The notes beneath the pieces are model-generated. The model saw only the letters and a list, made by a program, of their open reading frames with translations. It searched no databases and was not told the DNA's origin. DNA of 10,471 bases from JAGUYA01 sp043802425 (GTDB lineage Bacteria; Omnitrophota; Gorgyraeia; Gygaellales; Profunditerraquicolaceae), in NCBI GenBank assembly GCA_043802425.1, contig JAZDLA010000034.1, positions 1-10,471 of the forward strand. The letters run 5' to 3'. Within the stretch, counting starts at the first letter, position 1, and every line of letters starts with the position of its first letter. A program made the position numbers and the translations under genes. Positions 1-5,865 of the stretch are shown in pieces.

Positions 1-624
1 GACCTCTAAGGAAAACTTCTCCACGCCTTCAGAATCCTCCTGGAAGTAGGCCTTGCCTAAAGACAAAGGATAAAGCCATAAGCGTTTATCTTCATAGATA
101 ATTAAATCGCTGGCGGAGCTTTTGATATTTAAAATTGCCCAGCTATCTTTTTCGGGAAAATTATAGATAAAGACATTGTATAGCGCTATAAAAGAAGGGG
201 CTACTCCTACACAACGCCACCCTAAATCTTGAATCTGCGTAATGTATCTTTCCATTACTTCCTTTTTTACCGCGATGAGATTAAGCTCGGTGTTAAATGT
301 GAACGTATCCCAGAAACACTCCTCCAGCTTAAAGGGCAGATTCTGGCGTAAAAGAAAAGCGGCCCAGCCCTTTGTTTTGCTGCTGCCTTTACTTTTACCC
401 TTTGCTAAAGAGGGGGCCAGGTGAAATGTGCGAAAGAGAACCGCCTGAGTAGGCAGGCTAATATATATATCTACTTTTTTCAACAAGGGATCCTTGTTTA
501 GTTCTTTTAAATCAGAGACAACCTTGCATCCAACCAAAGAAACTTTCCCCTGTTCTCTCAAAAGCATTTCTGTGGCTACGACAGACCCTTCATCAATATC
601 TAAACCAATGATTCTGTTCTTCAT
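1..624 (-). CDS. PilM/GspL-like actin-fold pilus or secretion assembly protein, 3' end outside window
   Basis: This is an open frame of 208 codons running off the left edge, so the C-terminus is missing. The N-terminus reads MKNRIIGLDIDEGSVVATEM, which resembles the first phosphate-binding strand of PilM-type actin-like ATPases (GxDIGxxSVK). Near residue 165 the segment WAILNIKSSASDLIIYEDKR resembles the second phosphate loop, but the usual DIG/T residues are degenerate. That fits a GspL/PilM-like scaffold that may not hydrolyse ATP. PilM/GspL proteins sit at the cytoplasmic face and link the secretion or pilus ATPase to the inner-membrane complex. The start ATG (622-624) follows AGGGAG about 10 nt upstream, and lies 3 nt after the stop of the MerR-like gene, so the two are probably cotranscribed. 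Family assignment is by motif and by the neighbouring gspF/I/K genes. It could also be another member of the actin-like ATPase superfamily. Confidence 0.72.
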   Translation of the reverse strand, partial: MKNRIIGLDIDEGSVVATEMLLREQGKVSLVGCKVVSDLKELNKDPLLKKVDIYISLPTQAVLFRTFHLAPSLAKGKSKGSSKTKGWAAFLLRQNLPFKLEECFWDTFTFNTELNLIAVKKEVMERYITQIQDLGWRCVGVAPSFIALYNVFIYNFPEKDSWAILNIKSSASDLIIYEDKRLWLYPLSLGKAYFQEDSEGVEKFSLEV

Positions 625-627
625 GGT

Positions 628-810
628 TTATATTCTCCCTAAAATCTTTTTAAATTTATTGATGTCTTCCAGGGAATATTCCCTGCGTTTGTTGATAGGA
701 TTTCTGCGGATTTTGGGGAAAATCTTTTTCTTCTCGTAACGCAGTAGGGTCTGCTTAGAGATCCCCAAAATCCTAGCTACCTCCTGCGTACCATGATAAG
801 CATATTGCAT
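628..810 (-). CDS. small MerR-type helix-turn-helix DNA-binding protein (60 aa)
   Basis: The 60-residue product is almost entirely a MerR-type winged helix. GTQEVARILGISKQTLLRYE is the helix-turn-helix, and RREYSLEDINKFKKI is the wing plus the RxYSxxDI motif typical of MerR proteins. There is no room for the dimerisation helix or effector domain of classical MerR regulators, so it acts as a bare DNA-binding domain or with a partner. I chose the ATG at 808-810 because AAAGGAGG (816-823) lies 5 nt upstream. The frame stays open to an ATG at 861 (77 aa), but that start has no recognisable ribosome-binding site. It is followed 3 nt later by the PilM-like gene, so it heads that operon and may regulate it. 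Dyads around its promoter are candidate binding sites. An excisionase-like role is possible but less supported by the context. Confidence 0.78.
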   Translation of the reverse strand: MQYAYHGTQEVARILGISKQTLLRYEKKKIFPKIRRNPINKRREYSLEDINKFKKILGRI

Positions 811-815
811 CTGGT

Positions 816-823
816 CCTCCTTT
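816..823 (-). promoter_or_regulatory. strong Shine-Dalgarno that decides the MerR-like start
   Basis: On the minus strand AAAGGAGG is followed by ACCAG and then ATG (808-810). It is far better than anything upstream of the in-frame ATGs at 829-831 and 859-861. It supports the 60-aa form, although the same bases would encode Lys-Glu in the longer form. Confidence 0.7.
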
Positions 824-854
824 GTAAACATTTCTTCTGGATTTAATGGGTTTG

Positions 855-878
855 TATACATTTAATAGGTACTGTATA
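855..878 (-). promoter_or_regulatory. candidate operator dyad in the MerR-like leader
   Basis: TATACA (855-860) and TGTATA (873-878) form a perfect inverted repeat with a 12-nt spacer. It lies about 15-40 nt downstream of the predicted transcription start. With the 60-aa start it falls in the 5' untranslated leader, a plausible place for autorepression by the encoded HTH protein. No binding data; inferred only from symmetry and position. Confidence 0.35.
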
Positions 879-899
879 TGTTTGGCACAACTTGATGGT

Positions 900-928
900 A
901 TCATAAACGCTTTTTTTACTTTTGTCAA
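900..928 (-). promoter_or_regulatory. sigma-70-type promoter for the merR-like/pilM-like operon
   Basis: On the minus strand TTGACA (923-928) is separated by 17 nt from TATGAT (900-905). That is a perfect -35, a one-mismatch -10 and the ideal spacing. A start near position 893 gives a leader of roughly 80 nt before the ATG at 810. It is the best promoter match in the gap and points at the correct gene. Confidence 0.75.
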
Positions 929-936
929 GCTTTTTT

Positions 937-953
937 TATACCTAAGTGGTATA
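937..953. repeat. 17-bp dyad upstream of the promoter
   Basis: TATACC, a 5-nt spacer TAAGT, and GGTATA form a perfect inverted repeat centred about 52 nt upstream of the predicted start of the MerR-like operon. Its half-sites resemble those of the dyad at 855-878. A single further GGTATA lies at 1163-1168. It could be a regulator-binding site. Confidence 0.4.
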
Positions 954-1170
954 GTTAGGCTAAACGATATCTCCTAGGCTTACAATGTATCTACTAGTGA
1001 CCGCGGTTTTAGAGAGATCAATTACCCTTAGGTTAGCCCTAGCAGCATTTTTTAGAAACGGGAATTAAATTTACAGATATTCAGGGGGGAAGAAAAAATA
1101 AGAAGATTTTTAGCGGGCCATCTTCGAAAGGAAAATAAAATCCAGCAAAAACGGATAAAAAAGGTATAGT

Positions 1171-1223
1171 TGATTGCAAAGATATATTTTATATCAAGAA
1201 ACAAAGTCTTTTATTTGCAATCA
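1171..1223 (-). repeat. nested inverted repeat, possible structured 3' region of the gspK-like transcript
   Basis: TGATTGCAAA (1171-1180) and TTTGCAATCA (1214-1223) are perfect 10-bp arms. Inside lie GATATA-ttt-TATATC (1181-1195) and AAGA/TCTT (1196-1199 and 1207-1210). The whole can fold as a three-way junction. It starts 27 nt after the gspK-like stop at 1250. On the minus strand the outer stem is followed 8 nt later by TTTTTT, so a weak AT-rich terminator is one reading. A remnant of a small repeat element is another. Confidence 0.5.
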
Positions 1224-1249
1224 CTTACGAACTAGATAAAATTGATAGC

Positions 1250-4003
1250 TTAGTCTCCCCTCTCAATAACAGTGCGGATAGTTTGATAAGCTATGGTCTT
1301 ACCTTGGGGAGAAAAATCGCCGCGGCAGGTGATTTCATATACATCAGATTTAACGGTAAGCTGATTATAAAAAGGCAGCGCCTCTGAATCTAAAAGAAAT
1401 AGTTCACCTATGCCTAATTCACGGTTATCATTGATGCCCAGGGGCCTGCTATTTAACACCTTCTCCACTAAGCTCTCGGAAGCTAATAAACTGCGTAAAA
1501 CCTCTGCCCTGGCAGTATTAATATTAATCCGGCCTACCGTAGAAATAACGGGTTCAAGCCATATTTGTTTGAGAGCGGATTTTATTTTTTTGGAATCAGT
1601 TGTAATTTCTAATTGTAGTATAGCGGAGGGGCCGGGTATCTCTATTGTCCCGTAAAAAGCAGCCCCTTGAGCAAATAAAAGTAACTGAAAATCTTTGAAC
1701 TCACCCGCAATTTCAGTTTTTACTCCCACCTGGATTTCTTCCCCCTCCAGGCTTATATCATCAGTTAATACGCTTAGTAAATAATCGCCTGAGGGGAACA
1801 TAGAAAATTCCCAGATACCTTTAGTATCAGACCCACCATCTTTTTCATGACCGGCCATCTCCAGACTAATTGCCTCATAAGCAAAACGGTCAACCATGCG
1901 CGCAACATCTTCAAGGGAAAATTTTTTCCAATTTTCTCCCGAAGATATTTGGTTTACCTCAGTCAATCCTAAAAGGGATTTATTAAATACGATCAGCTGG
2001 CTGATATTATTTTTTATCAGCTTGCCCGTTTCCTCATCACGCGTATACATGCCGGTGTTTTCGTTAGCGGCGCCTGCGGTGTTGCTATCTTTGCTCGCGC
2101 AGAGATACCAACCATCAAAAAATCCATTGCCATCATTATCGCTTTTAGTAGTGGGGTCGCCGCGCTCTAAGCTGGTAAAATCTTTGATTTGGCTACCCTG
2201 GTATTCTACGGCGTCTACCCTCTCGCCTGAATCATCCTTCAAGATAATCCTGCCACCTGAGTTAGGCAATAGGTCTGATTTTTTATCTATGGTTTTGCTG
2301 CCTTCGTCAAAAATAAGACCCACCGCATTCACCTCATGTATGGATTGAAAAGATACCCCGTTACTTTGAAGATTTTTCGGGCAAGGGGTAGCATCATTGT
2401 TATCCACCGTTAAAACTAGATGCTGGTAAGGTTCAATTTTTGTATCTTCGGGTATGCGGGCTGGCCAGCCAGAAACAACATCCCCCTCTGGTGTATAGGC
2501 CTCAAGCGAAAAATCACCTAAACTAATCGCTTGGGGAGAAAGATTTACTATCTCGATAAACTCTCCGTCCGGTTCCTGTATAATCTTTATGCCCTTGAAA
2601 CTTGCATCTTCCAAGGAATTATTCCTTATCTCAATGGTAATTGTCCCGCTACCTGTGACGCCTATGGCCTCAGGAAAATAGTCCTGGTCGCGCAGATTAT
2701 TACCTAAATAACCCAAGATATAAACATCTCCCACTAGGCCACCTTTGGTAACGGCTTCTACTACTACGTAATAATTACCGGGTTCAATATTGCTAATAAT
2801 CCATTTCTGAATCTGCCCGGTTGCAATATGGCCGGGATTATCAACCAAAACTTCTTTTGAGGGCTTAACCATTAATTCATTAATCACCAATGCTTCTGTA
2901 CCGCTAATTGACTTCCTGGCTAAACCCTCTCTATAATCAAGGCTTACCAGCTCAACGTGAGAAAATCTGCTGATTTCATCTTTTGCGGGTTTAAGAGAAA
3001 GAGTAAAACCACCTCCTTTGATTTCTACCCTATCCTTTAACCCTTCGCCTGAATATATAAGCGGATCTCCCCCTACTATATCCGTACTCTGTGTGCCATA
3101 AAGAAAGCAGAAATATTCTCCATCCTTAAGGGGCAGGTTGGACCAGGAAAATTTACCGGCACTATCGCTCTCGCCGTCTGCCTCATAGAAACTGCCTTTA
3201 TTGCGCCAGCCTCCAGCCTCTTGTAGACTAGAAGGAAGAAAGGTTTGGCTAAACTTATCCAGGAGGGTTTGTATAAGGTTAGCATCAGAGGCGTCTTTTA
3301 AATTTGCTGCCTTCTGATAAGCCTCCCTTATGCCTGCCGCTAAAAATGTTTCTAAGATAATGCGTGGTTGAGAACTATTGAGATACACCCTCCTATTTTT
3401 GTTCAAATCTATCTCGAAATCTTGGGAATAGATGGTCAAAAAATCCTTTACTCGAGCAAAATTATCCGCCCCTAAGAACGAACCTATTGCTTCTTTAGCG
3501 TTAAAAGGCCTGCGGGTAACAAGGGTGTTCGCTTTAGAAGAATCTATGCCTGCATCTGAAAAGAGCCGAGCCAGGGTATCGGCTGAAACGCTGTTGAGAT
3601 TAAGACGCGAGGCCTCGTCAGAAATACGTAGGCTAAAATGGCCAAAGGCATTGCCATCTCTGTTAGCCAGATTAAATAGCTTACTCTCATTTTTACCATC
3701 TGCGTCTAAATCCATGTCTTCGCCTGCAAAATTCTTAAAAGTTAAATCCTCGAGAGAATCGATAAGATCGTTTTGTTTATCTAACGCTATAACTTTCTGG
3801 CCGTAGACAATTCCTGCCTCCGCAATATACTGGGCCCTGAGACTATCCAGATGCCGCAGGGCAGCAGTTCGCTCAGCCTGGGCAAGGACAAAAAAAGCTG
3901 TAGTCACCACAAAGAGCATGGCTAGAATCGCAACCACAATGATCAATGCCTGGCCCTTTGTCTTCATAGAGCCGTTAAGTTGCCTGAGGGTTAAATCTTT
4001 CAT
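1250..4003 (-). CDS. very large GspK-like minor pseudopilin with an inserted lamin-tail-like domain and beta modules (917 aa)
   Basis: Usual GspK is about 330 aa and forms part of the pseudopilus tip complex. Residues 13-42 (KTKGQALIIVVAILAML...) are the prepilin-like signal and membrane helix. The residue at mature position 5 is Ile, not Glu, as is characteristic of GspK. A first SAM/HhH-like segment is at about 134-180 (RLNLNSVSADTLARLF...) and a second at about 823-870 (GRININTARAEVLRSLL...). The roughly 640 residues between them carry three beta-rich modules (about 276-357, 387-478, 717-818). They also carry a lamin-tail-like region (NELMVKP at 375-381, then EFIEIVN at 481-487 through about 646). 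I chose the ATG at 4001-4003 because it overlaps the upstream stop as ATGA, giving translational coupling. The in-frame ATG at 4135 would run through the preceding gene, and its first 44 residues look unrelated. It is the last gene of the gspF-I-K operon. Confidence 0.8.
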   Translation of the reverse strand: MKDLTLRQLNGSMKTKGQALIIVVAILAMLFVVTTAFFVLAQAERTAALRHLDSLRAQYIAEAGIVYGQKVIALDKQNDLIDSLEDLTFKNFAGEDMDLDADGKNESKLFNLANRDGNAFGHFSLRISDEASRLNLNSVSADTLARLFSDAGIDSSKANTLVTRRPFNAKEAIGSFLGADNFARVKDFLTIYSQDFEIDLNKNRRVYLNSSQPRIILETFLAAGIREAYQKAANLKDASDANLIQTLLDKFSQTFLPSSLQEAGGWRNKGSFYEADGESDSAGKFSWSNLPLKDGEYFCFLYGTQSTDIVGGDPLIYSGEGLKDRVEIKGGGFTLSLKPAKDEISRFSHVELVSLDYREGLARKSISGTEALVINELMVKPSKEVLVDNPGHIATGQIQKWIISNIEPGNYYVVVEAVTKGGLVGDVYILGYLGNNLRDQDYFPEAIGVTGSGTITIEIRNNSLEDASFKGIKIIQEPDGEFIEIVNLSPQAISLGDFSLEAYTPEGDVVSGWPARIPEDTKIEPYQHLVLTVDNNDATPCPKNLQSNGVSFQSIHEVNAVGLIFDEGSKTIDKKSDLLPNSGGRIILKDDSGERVDAVEYQGSQIKDFTSLERGDPTTKSDNDGNGFFDGWYLCASKDSNTAGAANENTGMYTRDEETGKLIKNNISQLIVFNKSLLGLTEVNQISSGENWKKFSLEDVARMVDRFAYEAISLEMAGHEKDGGSDTKGIWEFSMFPSGDYLLSVLTDDISLEGEEIQVGVKTEIAGEFKDFQLLLFAQGAAFYGTIEIPGPSAILQLEITTDSKKIKSALKQIWLEPVISTVGRININTARAEVLRSLLASESLVEKVLNSRPLGINDNRELGIGELFLLDSEALPFYNQLTVKSDVYEITCRGDFSPQGKTIAYQTIRTVIERGD

Positions 4004-4368
4004 GATCCCGCCGAAAGATAAGTAACAAATCTCTGCCTCTCTGTCCTGCCCCGAAAAACAAGGTCTATATCTAGCTCTACATAAGTTACTTCTATCCCTT
4101 CTTGTAATTGGAAAGGCTGGGCATAGATCGTCCACGTCATCTCCCTCTCCTTGCCGCTGGTTTCACCTGGCTCTATGATAGGCTGCAACTTTAATTCCTC
4201 CAGTTTCCTTTCCGCAAGAAAATAAACTTCATTAAGCCTGCGGGCATAGGTTAAAGACTGTAGGCCAAGGGGGAGAAGATTATAAGAAGTAACCATGCCT
4301 ATTCCTAAAATAAATATGGCCATGAGAACCTCTACTAATGTAAACCCTTTATTTACAATAGGTTTCAT
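4000..4368 (-). CDS. GspI-like minor pseudopilin (type IV pilin-like, class III signal peptide)
   Basis: This is a 122-aa prepilin. The N-terminus MKPIVNKGFTLVEVLMAIF carries the prepilin-peptidase site KG^FTLVE, with Gly8 before the cleavage and Glu at mature position 5. A hydrophobic helix to about residue 35 follows. The segment EVYFLAERKLEELK followed by EREMTWTIYAQP matches the layout of GspI, where a LAExKLxEL helix precedes a Trp-containing beta strand. It is therefore probably a minor pseudopilin that joins GspK at the tip. It begins 19 nt after the gspF stop with no clear Shine-Dalgarno, so translation may be coupled to gspF. Its TGA overlaps the ATG of the gspK-like gene. A PilV-type minor pilin is the main alternative. 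No major pseudopilin (GspG) or GspH/J is visible in this window. Confidence 0.8.
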   Translation of the reverse strand: MKPIVNKGFTLVEVLMAIFILGIGMVTSYNLLPLGLQSLTYARRLNEVYFLAERKLEELKLQPIIEPGETSGKEREMTWTIYAQPFQLQEGIEVTYVELDIDLVFRGRTERQRFVTYLSAGS

Positions 4369-4387
4369 TCTGGAAATGAGGAATAAT

Positions 4388-5407
4388 TTACTTTACTACG
4401 CCGCTTAAAGTAAAGATGGGGAAGAATAAAGATACGACGATAAAGCCCACAATCACGCCCATAACCACAATCAAAAGCGGCTCAAGCATAGATAATAAAC
4501 CCGTGACAGAAAAAGAAACTTCCTCTTCATAATCTTGTGCTATATCTAGGAATAGCTCTGCAATTTTACCGCTCTCCTCCCCTACCTGAATCATTCTGAC
4601 TAAAGTCAACGGGAATAAACCTGTTTCCTCCATCGCCGCAGAAAGGCTCTTGCCCTGCTCTACCTGATAGCGAATATCGTCTAAGGCATTCTGTAAGAGG
4701 ACCGCGGGTGTTGTTTCATACAATACGTTCATAGTTTTAGTTAACGTCACACCCGACGATAATAACGTCCCCATTGTCCTGCAGAATCTACCTATCTCCA
4801 TTGTCTTAGTTAATTTACCGAATAAGGGCAGACGCCAGAGAAAGATATTGATAAGCCGTTTACCGTAGGGCTTGCGAGATATAATAAAGACTATTCCGGC
4901 GAGGATTGCCAATAAAACTACAAAAAGCCAGCCCCAATGTTGGATAAATTTACTGAACGCAATAAGGAATAAGGTAGTAGGAGGAAGGGTCCCGCCGATA
5001 TCTTCGAATATACGCATAAAAACCGGCAAGACAAACATCAAAAGCCCGATTAAGATGACGCTGGCGATTATCAATACAAGTATAGGGTACATCAGGGCGG
5101 CCTGGACCTGCCGGTTAACCCTGCGGCTCTCTATCAGGTGCTGGGATAGCTCTCTTAATATCTCCGTCAGATTACCGCTTACCTCAGCCGCCTTGATCAT
5201 GTTAATGTAGAGAAGAGAGAAAAAATGCGGCGCGGTACTTAGGCTCTCCGAAAAACTTTTACCTTGCTGGATATTCTGGATGATTTCTTCAATACTTGCC
5301 CTGAATTTACCAACGGGTAATTGTACGACAATAATCTGCAAGGCCTTTAAAAGCGGGATACCTGTCTTTATCAGGGTGTATAATTGCCGCGTAAAAGGTA
5401 TAACCAT
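4388..5407 (-). CDS. gspF: GspF/PilC-family inner-membrane platform protein, short N-terminal form (339 aa)
   Basis: This is the polytopic platform that couples the cytoplasmic assembly ATPase to pseudopilin insertion. Two homologous helical domains are visible. FTRQLYTLIKTGIPLLKAL (5-23) pairs with FCRTMGTLLSSGVTLTKTM (208-226). IKAAEVSGNLTEILRELS (71-88) pairs with IQVGEESGKIAELFLDIA (273-290). Membrane helices lie at about 105-130, 157-177 and 307-333, as in the family. Usual members are about 400 aa and begin with an extra N-terminal segment of some 60 residues, which is absent here. The absence looks genuine. AAAAGGAG lies 9 nt before the ATG at 5405-5407, and a promoter lies just upstream. 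It is the first gene of the F-I-K operon. Confidence 0.9.
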   Translation of the reverse strand: MVIPFTRQLYTLIKTGIPLLKALQIIVVQLPVGKFRASIEEIIQNIQQGKSFSESLSTAPHFFSLLYINMIKAAEVSGNLTEILRELSQHLIESRRVNRQVQAALMYPILVLIIASVILIGLLMFVLPVFMRIFEDIGGTLPPTTLFLIAFSKFIQHWGWLFVVLLAILAGIVFIISRKPYGKRLINIFLWRLPLFGKLTKTMEIGRFCRTMGTLLSSGVTLTKTMNVLYETTPAVLLQNALDDIRYQVEQGKSLSAAMEETGLFPLTLVRMIQVGEESGKIAELFLDIAQDYEEEVSFSVTGLLSMLEPLLIVVMGVIVGFIVVSLFFPIFTLSGVVK

Positions 5408-5441
5408 CGCCTGTTACTCCTTTTAATTTGCTTAAAAGCTT

Positions 5442-5470
5442 ATTATACAGAGGGAATAATATTTTGTAAA
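5442..5470 (-). promoter_or_regulatory. sigma-70-type promoter of the gspF operon
   Basis: On the minus strand TTTACA (5465-5470) is followed after 17 nt by a perfect TATAAT (5442-5447). The predicted start near 5435 leaves a leader of about 28 nt before the gspF ATG, with a good Shine-Dalgarno in it. This supports the short gspF start and an operon beginning here. Confidence 0.75.
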
Positions 5471-5482
5471 GGGCAAAATATT
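5458..5482 (-). promoter_or_regulatory. 25-bp operator-like dyad covering the gspF -35 box
   Basis: AATATTTTG (5458-5466) and CAAAATATT (5474-5482) are perfect 9-bp inverted arms around a 7-nt spacer. The dyad overlaps the -35 hexamer (5465-5470), a classic repressor position. The binding protein is unknown. The local MerR-like protein is a candidate only by proximity. Confidence 0.5.
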
Positions 5483-5491
5483 GTCAATGCA

Positions 5492-5780
5492 TTTAGCGGG
5501 TCCTGCCGCAGGAGGCAGCACACCGGCCCATCCCGCCGCAGAAAGCGGCGTACCCACCACTCCGATATGGTGGGGTGGGTATAGGACCAGGTGTTGTCTT
5601 GGCCTGTTTCTCGCGGGGACGTTTGTTTTGCCCCAGCGAGGCAAAACTGCACTCGCCTGCGGTGCCTTGCTCTCACCGATTAACCTTTATAGCAGGTGAA
5701 CCCTACCCGCTCGGCATCCTCGGACGCCCCGCTCCCTGCCTGCCGGCAGGCAGGGAAATCAGGCTAAGTCACCCGCTAAA
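5492..5780. mobile_element. MITE-like GC-rich palindromic element with 10-bp terminal inverted repeats
   Basis: TTTAGCGGGT (5492-5501) and ACCCGCTAAA (5771-5780) are perfect inverted repeats bounding a block of about 62% GC by hand count, against clearly AT-richer flanks. Inside are several perfect stem-loops. These are CTGCC/GGCAG (5503-5518), CGCCGC-AGAAA-GCGGCG (5534-5550), TACCCACC/GGTGGGTA (5551-5581), GTTTTGCC/GGCAAAAC (5625-5647) and a 24-bp palindrome (5733-5756). GGTCCT (5499-5504) and AGGACC (5583-5588) can enclose the first set. Open frames exist in several overlapping frames on both strands, as expected of GC-rich non-coding DNA, and none looks like a protein. No clear target-site duplication is visible. 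It could be a dispersed palindromic repeat or a structured RNA rather than a transposon derivative. Confidence 0.5.
5733..5756. repeat. 24-bp perfect palindrome
   Basis: The left half TCCCTGCCTGCC is followed directly by its exact reverse complement, with the centre between 5744 and 5745. It lies near the right end of the GC-rich block. Such CTGCCTGCCGGCAG-type palindromes tend to be dispersed repeats rather than single operators. Confidence 0.7.
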
Positions 5781-5814
5781 AGATGTCTATGAACGTAGGT
5801 GCAATTTAATTTGG

Positions 5815-5842
5815 TTGCAATATCTGGATTTTGAATTATAAT
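5815..5842 (+). promoter_or_regulatory. promoter of the SurA/PpiD-like gene
   Basis: TTGCAA (5815-5820), a 16-nt spacer and a perfect TATAAT (5837-5842) lie just outside the right end of the GC-rich block. The predicted start near 5849 leaves a short leader holding AAAGAGGTG before the ATG at 5866. Confidence 0.6.
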
Positions 5843-5865
5843 AAAGCTTTAAAAAGAGGTGTGCG

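Larger units (their letters stand above)
862..1249. other. 388-bp gene-free gap
   Basis: I see no credible coding frame, tRNA or known riboswitch here. The gap holds the promoter at 900-928, the dyad at 937-953 and a weakly foldable stretch at 957-1053. It also has an inverted repeat GAAGAT/ATCTTC (1102-1107 and 1120-1125) and the nested inverted repeat at 1171-1223. It separates the end of the gspK-like gene from the promoter of the MerR-like gene. Confidence 0.6.

Noticed and set aside
446..464. GCCTG/CAGGC inverted repeat inside the PilM-like gene
   Set aside because: It is short, imperfect and lies in codons for a well-formed protein segment, so coincidence is the simplest reading.
4004..4135. 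N-terminal extension of the gspK-like frame to an ATG at 4135 (961 aa)
   Set aside because: It overlaps the upstream pseudopilin gene by about 136 nt, and its first 44 residues have no pseudopilin character. The ATG at 4001-4003 overlaps the preceding stop as ATGA and places the membrane helix at the correct distance from the N-terminus.
5492..5600. 4.5S/SRP RNA, tmRNA or RNase P RNA in the GC-rich block
   Set aside because: GGTCCTGCCGCAGGAGGCAGCA loosely recalls SRP helix 8, but the GGAAG tetraloop motif and its partner strand are absent. No tmRNA or RNase P signature is visible.
5443..5841. Several overlapping open frames of 66-88 codons on both strands
   Set aside because: They lie in the GC-rich palindromic block, run in competing frames, lack ribosome-binding sites, and read as Pro/Arg/Cys-rich noise shaped by inverted repeats.
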